Assembly (NCBI RefSeq): GCF_009192735.1
Contig: NZ_VTFU01000007.1
Location: forward strand, 62,001-126,000
Direction of reading: 5' to 3'
DNA from: Arthrobacter gandavensis
Lineage (GTDB): Bacteria > Actinomycetota > Actinomycetes > Actinomycetales > Micrococcaceae
Length of the DNA stretch: 64,000 bases
Position 1 is the stretch's first letter, and the number at the start of each line of letters is the position of its first letter. A program made the position numbers and the translations under genes. A model generated the notes under the pieces. The model saw only the letters and a program-made list of their open reading frames with translations, was not told the DNA's origin and did no database searches. Below are positions 24,869 through 32,753 of the stretch, piece after piece.

Positions 24869-26200
24869 TTACTTGCCCTGGGAGCCCAAATTCTTGCCCT
24901 TGGAGAGGTACCTGGCGCCGAACAGTGCAAGCCCCACGCCCATCAGGATGCCCGCCCGCAGCCACACCGCGGCGTCCTGCTGGGTCAGAAGCAGAATGCA
25001 GGAGGCGATGGCCAGGTACGGCATCACGAGAGGAGTGCGGAAGTGCTTTTCCTCCACCTTGTCCTTCCGCAGGACAATCACTGCAATGTTGGTGCTCAGG
25101 AAGACGAACAGCAGCAGCAGGACGACGGTTTCGGCCAGTGATGCCAGCCCGCCCGTCATCGTCAGGACCATGGCGACGGCGGTGGTGGCTGCAATGGCCA
25201 CCCACGGGGTCTTGCGGTTGGGCAGGACCTTGCCGAAGACCCCCGGGAGCAGGCCCTGCTCGGCCATGCCGAAGGTCAGCCGCGAAGACATAATCATCGT
25301 CAGCAGCGCGCCGTTGGCAACTGCCACCAGGGCAACAATGCTGAACAGCCAGTCCGGAACGCCGAACCCGGTGGCGCTGACGACGTCGAGCAGGGGACCG
25401 GAGGATCCGGCCAGATCCCCGGTGGGCAGGGCAACGGACGCCGCCAGCCCAATCAGGATGTAGACCAGGCCGGCGGTGAGCATGGCGGCGAAGATGGCCC
25501 GGGGGTAGACCCGGCGCACGTCGCGCACTTCCTCGGCGATGTTGGCCGATACTTCGAAGCCGACAAAGGAGTAGTAGGCAATGACGGAGGCCGCCAGCAC
25601 CGCGGTGCCCGGGTTCACGCCCGCGGGGAATTGGGTGATCTGTTCCGTATAACCTTCACCCTTGCCCAGCATGAGGCCCACCAGCACGATCACGAGCACC
25701 AGGCCGGAGACCTCAATGACAGTCATGACCACATTGCTGCGCACCGATTCGGAAATGCCGCGGGCATTGAGCAGTGCCACCAGCAGCAAAAAGACGATGG
25801 CTGCGGGCACCGGGGGAACGTCCAGGAACGGACTGAGATAGTCGCCGGTGAATGCCAGCGCCAGGCCCGCCGCGCTGGTCACGCCGGCCGCCAGCATGGC
25901 GAAACCGACGAGGAAGGATATCGCCGGAACCTTGTACGCCCGCTGGGCGAACACCGCAGCGCCGCCGGCCTTGGGGTATTTGGTTACCAGCTCGGCGTAC
26001 GAGGCGGCGGTCAGCAGCGCCAGGACGAGGGCGACCACCAGCGGCACCCAGATGGCGCCGCCGACTTCGCCGGCCACCTCGCCCACCAGGGCGTAAATTC
26101 CGGCGCCCAGGACGTCGCCAAGGATGAAGAGGTACAGCATGGGGCCGGTGATCCCCTGCTTGAGTTTTGAGGCAGGTCCCGCCTGCGTGCTGGTATTCAT
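24869..26200 (-). CDS. APC-superfamily amino acid permease
   Basis: A 443-aa permease with 12 hydrophobic segments. Helix 1 is PMLYLFILGDVLGAGIYALVGEVAGEVGG, the APC unwound-helix motif, and AELVTKYPKAGGAAVFAQRAY follows helix 2. ATG 26200 is chosen; a 32-residue upstream extension is not membrane-protein-like and would overlap the divergent gene's start. No SD is present, and TACACT lies 7 nt before the ATG, so the mRNA may be leaderless. Substrate not deducible. Confidence 0.87.
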   Translation of the reverse strand: MNTSTQAGPASKLKQGITGPMLYLFILGDVLGAGIYALVGEVAGEVGGAIWVPLVVALVLALLTAASYAELVTKYPKAGGAAVFAQRAYKVPAISFLVGFAMLAAGVTSAAGLALAFTGDYLSPFLDVPPVPAAIVFLLLVALLNARGISESVRSNVVMTVIEVSGLVLVIVLVGLMLGKGEGYTEQITQFPAGVNPGTAVLAASVIAYYSFVGFEVSANIAEEVRDVRRVYPRAIFAAMLTAGLVYILIGLAASVALPTGDLAGSSGPLLDVVSATGFGVPDWLFSIVALVAVANGALLTMIMSSRLTFGMAEQGLLPGVFGKVLPNRKTPWVAIAATTAVAMVLTMTGGLASLAETVVLLLLFVFLSTNIAVIVLRKDKVEEKHFRTPLVMPYLAIASCILLLTQQDAAVWLRAGILMGVGLALFGARYLSKGKNLGSQGK

Positions 26201-26230
26201 GTCGAAAAGTGTAGGGCAACTATAAGGGTG

Positions 26231-26259
26231 CTGACGATTTCCCTCTTCTGCGGTACAAA
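26231..26259 (+). promoter_or_regulatory. Promoter giving a leaderless mRNA for the flavoprotein gene
   Basis: CTGACG (-35), a 17-bp spacer and TACAAA (-10) end 6 nt before the ATG at 26266, placing the transcription start at or beside the A of the start codon. No SD exists. Confidence 0.65.
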
Positions 26260-26265
26260 AGTTCC

Positions 26266-27252
26266 ATGACTTTTGCTTCGGTACCCCAATCCTCACGCTT
26301 CGACGTGATCATTATTGGTGGCGGAATCGCCGGGCTCACGGCCGCGGCGGTGCTCGGGCGTGCCCGGCGCCGTGTCTGTGTCATCAATGCGGGCGATCCG
26401 CGGAATGCTCCGGCGGAGCACGTGCACGGTTTCCCGTCGCGGGACGGCGTTGCGCCCCGTGAACTGATTCGGTTGTGCCGGTCGGACCTCGCGCAGTATG
26501 ACGTGGAGCTCATCGATGTCCCGGCCACCGCCCTCACGGCGGAACGCTCAGTGGAACTCGCCGACGGCCGGGTGCTCCACGGGAGGCACGTGGTGGTGGC
26601 CACCGGGCTCCGCGACGTGCTCCCGGATCTGACCGGAGCCGCGCAGCGCTGGGGCCGGGACCTGCTTCAGTGCCCCTATTGCCATGGCTGGGAAGTGGCC
26701 GGGCGGCCCCTCGCGGTCCTGGCGTCCGGACCTGATTCCGTGCAGCAGGCGTTCCTGGTGCGCAGCTTTTCGGCTGAGGTCAGCCTGATTTGCGGCGAGG
26801 AATTGGAAATGACCGCTGAGGACACGAAAGCCCTCACCGCCATGGGCATAACGGTGGTGCACGGCACCGCGGCCGAGCTGCAGGTTCAGGACGATGCCCT
26901 GTCGGCAGTGGTCCTCGCGGATGGACGCCGGGTGCCGTGCAAGGCGGTGTTTTGTGAGCCCGGTGCCGCGGTGGACCCACTGCTCCCGCAAGTGCCCGGC
27001 CTGAGCAGGGGCGCCGACGGCTGCGTGGAAACCGACAGTGCGGGACGGACGGGGGCAGACCGCATTTGGGCAGTCGGCAACGTCACGGATCCCGCCGGGC
27101 AGGCGGTGACAGCGGCAGGAGACGCCTACCGGCTGGGCGTGGCCCTGAACGCTGAACTGCTGGAAGAAGACGTCGCAGCGGCAGTCGGTGCGGTCGGGCA
27201 GGAGCCCCGGACGCTGCTCAGCGCCGGGGAGCCAGCAGCGGCGAGCCGCTGA
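26266..27252 (+). CDS. Thioredoxin reductase-like FAD/NAD(P) disulfide oxidoreductase
   Basis: A 328-aa flavoprotein with FAD motif GGGIAGL near the N-terminus, a redox pair Cys136-Pro-Tyr-Cys139 followed by HGWE, and a C-terminal VGNVTDPAGQAVTAAGDA FAD-binding segment. The CPYCHGxE version differs from the CATC of true thioredoxin reductases and resembles the GliT/HlmI-type dithiol oxidase branch and their actinobacterial relatives. No thioredoxin gene is adjacent. Substrate is probably a small dithiol, but that is inference. Its 3' end overlaps the opposing epimerase-like gene by 35 bp. Confidence 0.82.
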   Translation: MTFASVPQSSRFDVIIIGGGIAGLTAAAVLGRARRRVCVINAGDPRNAPAEHVHGFPSRDGVAPRELIRLCRSDLAQYDVELIDVPATALTAERSVELADGRVLHGRHVVVATGLRDVLPDLTGAAQRWGRDLLQCPYCHGWEVAGRPLAVLASGPDSVQQAFLVRSFSAEVSLICGEELEMTAEDTKALTAMGITVVHGTAAELQVQDDALSAVVLADGRRVPCKAVFCEPGAAVDPLLPQVPGLSRGADGCVETDSAGRTGADRIWAVGNVTDPAGQAVTAAGDAYRLGVALNAELLEEDVAAAVGAVGQEPRTLLSAGEPAAASR

Positions 27253-28255
27253 CGCCGTCGCCCTCGGACATGCCGTCCAGGACATACTTCAGCGACTCGA
27301 CGGACGTCCGGCGCGGACGCCAGCCCAGCAGCTCCCGCGCCCGGGAAGTGTCCATCAACGGAGCCCCGGCGGCCATGTCGATCCACCCCGGATCAGTGCG
27401 CTGCAGATGCGCGGCCCACGTAATGCCGACGACGGCGCGCACCAGTTTCACGGGAATGTTCAGCAGTCGCCGGGCACCGAGGACTCCGGCCAGCAGCTCA
27501 GGCGTGATGATGGGATCAGCTGCAATGTTGAAGGCGCCCTCGGCGCGCTGGTCCACCACCCGCCAGTACGCGTCGGCCATGTCATCGCCGTGGACAATCT
27601 GGAAGGAGAATTCCTTCGGCAGCGGGATCAGCGGCAGCCTCAGCTTGTTCAGGATGAATTTGGGCACCAGGGGGCCCAGGAAGTAGCTGCCGATCTCGGT
27701 GCCGGCGTCGGACGAGAAAATCAGGCCCGGCCGCAGGCGTGCCACGGGGATTTCCGGGTACTCCCGCTCGAACTTGTCCAGCAGGGCCTCCTGCTCGCCC
27801 TTATGCCGGCTGTAGTGGGAGCTGGCGATGCCCCGGGCGGGCCAGGACTCGTCGGTGAGCTGGTCCTTTGGGGCGGGGGAGTAGGCGCCCACCGATGAGG
27901 CGCAGACGAACTGGCGCACGCCGGCGGCGGCAGCCGCGGCCAGGGCATTCTCAGTGCCGTGGACGTTGATGCGGTGGAGTTCGGCCTCGTCATGGTTCGG
28001 CTGGATGGCCCAGGCCAGGTGCACCACGGAGTCCACGCCCCGGAGCGCTTCGGTGAGCTTGTCCCGGCCCTCCGCGGTGGCAATGTCGATGCTGTGCCAC
28101 TCGACGCCGTCGTACGGCGGAGCACCCGTTTTTGGCACCCGCCGCGCAATGCCCACGATCTCCAGGCCGTCCGGACGTTCGCAGCGCGCCTGTGCAAGCC
28201 GGCGCAGCAGGGCTGTACCGACATTCCCGGTTGCTCCGATAACAGCTACTCGCAT
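27218..28255 (-). CDS. NAD-dependent epimerase/dehydratase family protein
   Basis: A 345-aa extended-SDR protein: MRVAVIGATGNVGTALLRRL (Rossmann GxxGxxG), VVHLAWA, ASSVGAYSPAP and a YxxxK (HYSRHKGEQEALL), followed by LRPGLIF and a C-terminal substrate region. ATG 28255 is chosen because it begins the Rossmann strand; a longer frame to 28396 runs through short direct repeats and is unlikely. The substrate is unknown. The end overlaps the convergent flavoprotein gene by 35 bp. Confidence 0.85.
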   Translation of the reverse strand: MRVAVIGATGNVGTALLRRLAQARCERPDGLEIVGIARRVPKTGAPPYDGVEWHSIDIATAEGRDKLTEALRGVDSVVHLAWAIQPNHDEAELHRINVHGTENALAAAAAAGVRQFVCASSVGAYSPAPKDQLTDESWPARGIASSHYSRHKGEQEALLDKFEREYPEIPVARLRPGLIFSSDAGTEIGSYFLGPLVPKFILNKLRLPLIPLPKEFSFQIVHGDDMADAYWRVVDQRAEGAFNIAADPIITPELLAGVLGARRLLNIPVKLVRAVVGITWAAHLQRTDPGWIDMAAGAPLMDTSRARELLGWRPRRTSVESLKYVLDGMSEGDGVSGSPLLAPRR

Positions 28256-28306
28256 CTGGCTGGGTCCTTCCCCGCTGAAGATTCCGCGCTCCGGATCCTT
28301 CGGCTG

Positions 28307-28343
28307 TTGGTTCTCGGCCGGTGGTTCTCGGCCGGTGGTTCTC
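28307..28343. repeat. 14-bp direct repeat, about 2.7 copies
   Basis: GGTTCTCGGCCGGT-type units repeat in tandem just upstream of the epimerase-like gene. This may affect spacing of its upstream region. A run of nine C lies nearby at 28444-28452. Confidence 0.75.
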
Positions 28344-28482
28344 ATGGCTAAGCACAATGTCTTCCCGACTCTACCGGTGGCAGCCCCGGAACACATCGGA
28401 AGCTGAGGATGAAGAACAAACCGTTAGTGTGGACAGAGAAGGACCCCCCCCCACAAAAAGTCACACCTGAACGAGGAGCGTC

Positions 28483-29541
28483 ATGGCCGACAGCACTGGA
28501 ACAGAGCAGGACGGTGGTTCCGGCTTCAGCACGCGCGGAGCGTATGTCACCGGTGGCAGCGAATACACCCGGGACACCAACTACATTGAAACGCGCATCA
28601 CCCGTGACGGGCGCGACGGATACCCGGTGGAAGCCGGACGGTACCGGCTGATCGCTGCCCGCGCCTGCCCGTGGGCGAACCGGACCATCATCGTCCGCCG
28701 CCTGCTGGGACTGGAGGATGCCATTTCGCTGGGCCTGCCCGGCCCCACCCATGACGCGCGCAGCTGGACCTTTGATCTGGATCCCGACGGCAGGGACCCG
28801 GTCCTGGGCATTGAACGCCTGCAGGAAGCCTTCTTCCGGCGCACCCCGGGCTACAGCCGGGGCATCACCGTTCCGGCCATCGTTGACATCCCCAGCGGCG
28901 CCGTGGTGACGAACAACTTCCCACAGATCACCGAGGACTTCTCCACCGAGTGGAAGGACTTCCACCGCGAAGGCGCCCCGGACCTGCTGCCGGCGGAGCA
29001 CATGGACGAGATGCGCGCCGTGAACAAGCGGATTTTCACCGAGGTGAACAACGGCGTCTACCGCTGCGGCTTTGCCGGATCGCAGGAGGCCTATGACGCC
29101 GCCTATGACCGGCTGTGGGCTGCCATGGACTGGCTGGAGGACCGGCTGTCGCGGCAGCGCTTCCTCATCGGGGACACCATCACGGAGGCCGATGTGCGGC
29201 TCTTCACCACGCTGGTCCGGTTCGACCCGGTCTACCACGGCCATTTCAAATGCAACCGGAACAAGCTCACCGAGATGCCCAACCTCTGGGGTTACGCCAG
29301 GGATCTTTTCCAGACGCCGGGGTTCGGCGACACCATCGACTTTGAACAGATCAAGGCGCACTACTACATCGTTCACGAGGACATCAACCCGACCGGGATC
29401 GTGCCCAAGGGCCCGGATGTCAGCAACTGGCTCAGCGAGCACCACCGCGAGGAGCTGGGAGGCCGTCCGTTCGGAGACGGGACTGCCCCCGGACCGGTCC
29501 GGGAAGGCGAGGAAGTGGCTGCGGGGCACGGCGCCGAATGA
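28483..29541 (+). CDS. Xi-class glutathione S-transferase family (hydroquinone reductase-like)
   Basis: A 352-aa protein of the ECM4/YqjG family of S-glutathionyl-hydroquinone reductases. The catalytic ARACPWANRT (Cys62) and downstream TVPAIVDIPSGAVVTNNFPQITEDF, TEADVRLFTTLVRFDPVYHGHFKCN are all diagnostic. Actinobacteria make mycothiol instead of glutathione, so the physiological thiol is probably mycothiol. SD GAGGAG precedes the ATG. A terminator follows. Confidence 0.9.
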   Translation: MADSTGTEQDGGSGFSTRGAYVTGGSEYTRDTNYIETRITRDGRDGYPVEAGRYRLIAARACPWANRTIIVRRLLGLEDAISLGLPGPTHDARSWTFDLDPDGRDPVLGIERLQEAFFRRTPGYSRGITVPAIVDIPSGAVVTNNFPQITEDFSTEWKDFHREGAPDLLPAEHMDEMRAVNKRIFTEVNNGVYRCGFAGSQEAYDAAYDRLWAAMDWLEDRLSRQRFLIGDTITEADVRLFTTLVRFDPVYHGHFKCNRNKLTEMPNLWGYARDLFQTPGFGDTIDFEQIKAHYYIVHEDINPTGIVPKGPDVSNWLSEHHREELGGRPFGDGTAPGPVREGEEVAAGHGAE

Positions 29542-29548
29542 TTCCCTG

Positions 29549-29579
29549 CCCCGCCGGACAGATTTTCCGTCCGGCGGGG
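29549..29579 (+). terminator. Hairpin terminator after the hydroquinone reductase gene
   Basis: CCCCGCCGGAC pairs with GTCCGGCGGGG over a T-rich loop. The T-run after the stem is poor. Confidence 0.6.
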
Positions 29580-29616
29580 TAATAGGGCACAGAAGTGTTT
29601 CTTAAGCACCCGCACG

Positions 29617-29635
29617 GTAGGTTAGCCTTACTTAA
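29617..29635 (+). promoter_or_regulatory. IdeR/DtxR-type iron box before the iron-siderophore operon
   Basis: GTAGGTTAGCCTTACTTAA matches the iron-box consensus TTAGGTTAGCCTAACCTAA at 16 of 19 positions. It sits about 30 bp before the GTG start of the first permease. Iron-loaded IdeR/DmdR1-type repressor binding here would switch the operon off. Confidence 0.85.
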
Positions 29636-29657
29636 GATTATTCGATCTTAAGGAGGT
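29631..29657 (+). promoter_or_regulatory. Perfect hairpin overlapping the SD of the iron-permease gene
   Basis: CTTAAGAT (29631-29638) and ATCTTAAG (29645-29652) are perfect 8-bp arms around a 6-nt loop. The right arm includes the first bases of the SD AAGGAGG (29650-29656). The left arm overlaps the iron box. It could be an RNA hairpin limiting translation or a second DNA operator. Confidence 0.5.
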
Positions 29658-29663
29658 GCGGCC

Positions 29664-30749
29664 GTGGGCGTGAACGTCAGCCACTCGGCGGCACCCCAAA
29701 CAGAGCCTGCGGTGCGGGCGGCGGCCCCCTCAGCCGGGCGCCGTCCAGTGGTCCGACCGGCCGTCCGGACCGCCATCTTGGCAGCCTCCCTTGCCGTCCT
29801 GGCGGTGGCCTGCCTGGCTTCCGTTGCGCTGGGCGCGCGGGCGCTGCCCCTGGAGACTGTCTTTGAGGCGCTGACTGCGTTCGATCCCGCCAACGGAGAC
29901 CACGCAGTGGTGGCGTCGCGCATCCCCCGCACCGTCCTGGGGCTGCTGGCCGGCGCCGCGCTGGGCCTGGCCGGCGCCGCGATGCAGGGCGTGGCCCGGA
30001 ACCCGCTGGCGGACCCCGGGATCCTCGGCGTTAATGCCGGTGCATCATTCTTTGTCGTCCTTGGCATCTACGGCTTCGGCGTGGCCAGCTTCATCGGGTA
30101 CATCTGGTTTGCACTGGCCGGTGCGGCCCTGGCTGCGGTCCTCGTCTACAGCGTCGCCAGCCTGGGCAGGGAAGGCGCCACCCCGGTGAAGCTTGCGCTG
30201 GCCGGGGCCGCACTGTCCGCCGGCCTCAGTTCCATGATGAGTGCCCTGCTGGTCTCCAACCAGCAGACCTTCGACGTCTTCCGCTTCTGGCAGGTGGGCA
30301 GCGTGGCCGGCCGCGGCTGGGATGTGATCACGGCCGTGCTGCCGTTCCTGGCGGTCGGAGCCGTCATCACGCTCGGTGCCGGCCGGGCCCTCAACGGCCT
30401 GTCGCTGGGAGATGACCTGGCCCGGGGCCTTGGCCAGCGGGTGGGCCTCAACCGGGGCATCACCGCGCTGGGCGTGGTCCTGCTCTGCGGCGCTGCCACA
30501 GCCGCGGCCGGGCCCATCGGCTTTGTCGGTCTGGTCATTCCGCACATGGTCCGTTCCCTGACCGGACCCGACTACCGGTGGATCCTCCCCTTCTCGATGG
30601 TCCTGGCCCCCATCCTGCTGATCGTCGCGGATACCGCCGGCCGGCTCGCCCTGCCGCCGGCAGAAATCCCCGTGGGCGTCATGACCGCGGTTATCGGCGC
30701 ACCTGTCTTTATCTGGCTGGTCCGGCGCCGGAAGCCGGCCCAGCTGTGA
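29664..30749 (+). CDS. Iron-siderophore ABC transporter permease (FecCD family), first subunit
   Basis: A 361-aa permease with about nine helices of the FecCD/BtuC family. Diagnostic stretches are RIPRTVLGLLAGAALGLAGAAMQGVARNPLADPGILGVNAGA and the late GPIGFVGLVIPHMVR. GTG 29664 follows AAGGAGG. First gene of a four-gene operon; the next permease starts within its stop (GTGA). Confidence 0.92.
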   Translation: MGVNVSHSAAPQTEPAVRAAAPSAGRRPVVRPAVRTAILAASLAVLAVACLASVALGARALPLETVFEALTAFDPANGDHAVVASRIPRTVLGLLAGAALGLAGAAMQGVARNPLADPGILGVNAGASFFVVLGIYGFGVASFIGYIWFALAGAALAAVLVYSVASLGREGATPVKLALAGAALSAGLSSMMSALLVSNQQTFDVFRFWQVGSVAGRGWDVITAVLPFLAVGAVITLGAGRALNGLSLGDDLARGLGQRVGLNRGITALGVVLLCGAATAAAGPIGFVGLVIPHMVRSLTGPDYRWILPFSMVLAPILLIVADTAGRLALPPAEIPVGVMTAVIGAPVFIWLVRRRKPAQL

Positions 30750-31795
30750 GCGCCTTGCTGGAGAGGCCCGTGGGTGCCGCTGTCGTCAATTCCGCCCGCC
30801 GGAGGTCCGCCCGCCGGATTTGCGCGGTCACGGCGGCCCTTGCCGGCGCCGTCGCCGTCCTTTTTGCCGTCAGCGTCCTGCTGGGCACCTACACCGTGAC
30901 CATTCCGGACTTTTTCCGCATCCTCGGCGGGGAGCAGATCCCCGGCGCCACCTACATCGTGATGGAAAGCAAGCTGCCGCGGGCCGTGATCGGGACCATG
31001 GTCGGTGCCGCGCTCGGGATCGCCGGCAGTGTCTTCCAGACCATGCTGCGCAACCCGCTGGCCAGCCCGGACATCATTGGCATCAGCTATGGCGCCAGCG
31101 CCAGCGCAGTGGTGGGCATCGTGGTCTTTGGAGCAACCGGAACCACTGTTTCCCTGGCGGCCCTGGTGGGCGCACTGGGGGTGGCACTGGCCATTTACCT
31201 GCTGTCCCGCCGTGGCGGAGCTGCGGGCTACCGGCTGATCCTTGTCGGGATCGGCTTTGCAGCAGTGATGCAGGCCGTCGTCATGTTCCTGATGACCCGC
31301 ACCGACGTCCGCACGGCATCCCAGGCACTGGTGTGGCTGAACGGGTCCCTGAACTCCGCCAGCTGGGACCGGGCCGGTGCCCTGGCCATCGGCCTGCTGA
31401 TCCTGCTGCCGGCCACGGCTGTGCTGGCACGGCGGCTGCGCGGACTGGAACTCGGAGACGACACCGCTGCCGGCCTTGGCCTGCACGTGGAGGCAAGCCG
31501 GCTGGGGCTGCTCATCACCGGCGTCGCCCTGGCCGCCGTCGCCACCGCTGCCGCCGGTCCCGTATCGTTCATCGCCTTCCTCTCCGGTCCCATCGCCCGC
31601 CGGCTGCTCGGCGGACGCCACTCCCTGGCGGCATCGGCGCTGGTGGGGTCCGTGATCGTGCTGGCCGCCGACTTTGCCGGCTCCAACCTGGTGCCCGGCG
31701 TTTCACTTCCCGTGGGCGTGGTGACCGGCGCGCTGGGCGCTCCGTTCCTGCTGTGGCTGCTGGTCACTTCCAACCGTGTAGGCCGAGGAGGCTGA
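30746..31795 (+). CDS. Iron-siderophore ABC transporter permease (FecCD family), second subunit
   Basis: A 349-aa FecCD permease, partner of the previous gene: LPRAVIGTMVGAALGIAGSVFQTMLRNPLASPDIIGISYGAS and AGPVSFIAFLSGPIARRL. Start GTG 30746 overlaps the upstream TGA by 3 nt; the reading frame extends far upstream but only as a shadow of the first permease. Forms the heterodimeric membrane channel for the ferric siderophore. Confidence 0.92.
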   Translation: MSALLERPVGAAVVNSARRRSARRICAVTAALAGAVAVLFAVSVLLGTYTVTIPDFFRILGGEQIPGATYIVMESKLPRAVIGTMVGAALGIAGSVFQTMLRNPLASPDIIGISYGASASAVVGIVVFGATGTTVSLAALVGALGVALAIYLLSRRGGAAGYRLILVGIGFAAVMQAVVMFLMTRTDVRTASQALVWLNGSLNSASWDRAGALAIGLLILLPATAVLARRLRGLELGDDTAAGLGLHVEASRLGLLITGVALAAVATAAAGPVSFIAFLSGPIARRLLGGRHSLAASALVGSVIVLAADFAGSNLVPGVSLPVGVVTGALGAPFLLWLLVTSNRVGRGG

Positions 31796-31796
31796 A

Positions 31797-32753
31797 ATGG
31801 GAAACCCCCAGAATCCATCCGGTGAGCAGGAACTGCCCACCCTGAGCGCGCAGGACCTGGTGCTTTCCTACGGTGACCGCACCGTGGTTGACGGGCTGTC
31901 CGTCACGCTGCCGGCGGGCCGGATCACTGTGATTGTCGGCGCCAATGCCTGCGGCAAATCGACCCTGCTCCGCGGTCTGTCACGGCTGCTCAAGCCCGCC
32001 GGCGGAACGGTGCTGCTTGGCGGCAAGGACATCCATTCCCGTCCCGCACGCGAAGTTGCGCGGATCCTGGGGCTGCTGCCGCAGACTCCCACGGCCCCCG
32101 ACGGGATCACCGTTGCGGACCTCGTGGGCCGGGGCCGCTACCCGCACCAGGGCTGGTTCCGCCAGTGGACACCGGCCGACGACGACGCCGTCGCCTCTGC
32201 ACTGGAAGCCACGGGTACGCTGGACCTGGCGGACCGGAACGTCGATGAACTCTCCGGCGGCCAGCGGCAGCGCGTGTGGATTGCCATGGCGCTGGCCCAG
32301 GAAACGGAGATCCTGCTCCTGGACGAACCGACCACGTTCCTTGACCTCACGCACCAGATTGAGGTGCTGGACCTGGTCACCGACCTCAACCGCCGGAACG
32401 GCACCACCGTGGCGATCGTCCTGCATGACCTGAACCTGGCCGCACGGTATGCGGACCACCTGATCGCAATGAAAGCCGGAGCCATCGCGGCTCAGGGCGC
32501 ACCGGACGACGTCGTCACCGAGGACCTCGTCCGTGACGTTTTCGGACTGGAATCACGCGTTATCAGCGATCCCGTGGCCGGAACCCCCATGGTGGTTCCG
32601 CTGGGGCGCCACCACTCGGCCGGACCGAAGCAGGACGACTTACCGAAGGACGCGTCAGCGAAGGACGCCGCAGCGGTGGGCTACCTGCCCAATCCGCAGG
32701 ACATCACCCGCACCGCATCAACCATCACGAACCGCCTGGAGGCAGCATCATGA
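31797..32753 (+). CDS. Iron-siderophore ABC transporter ATP-binding protein
   Basis: A 318-aa FepC/FhuC-type ATPase. Walker A is GANACGKST, the signature is [17 protein letters not shown], and Walker B is ILLLDEPTTFLDLTHQIEVLDLV. About 50 extra residues at the C-terminus (GRHHSAGPKQDDLPKD onward) are polar and low complexity. One base separates it from the second permease; it overlaps the next gene by ATGA. Powers siderophore import. Confidence 0.93.
   Translation: MGNPQNPSGEQELPTLSAQDLVLSYGDRTVVDGLSVTLPAGRITVIVGANACGKSTLLRGLSRLLKPAGGTVLLGGKDIHSRPAREVARILGLLPQTPTAPDGITVADLVGRGRYPHQGWFRQWTPADDDAVASALEATGTLDLADRNVDELSGGQRQRVWIAMALAQETEILLLDEPTTFLDLTHQIEVLDLVTDLNRRNGTTVAIVLHDLNLAARYADHLIAMKAGAIAAQGAPDDVVTEDLVRDVFGLESRVISDPVAGTPMVVPLGRHHSAGPKQDDLPKDASAKDAAAVGYLPNPQDITRTASTITNRLEAAS

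Noticed and set aside
28348-29529. A 393-aa - strand ORF antisense to the hydroquinone reductase gene
   Set aside because: No family features; the + strand product is a clear xi-class GST.
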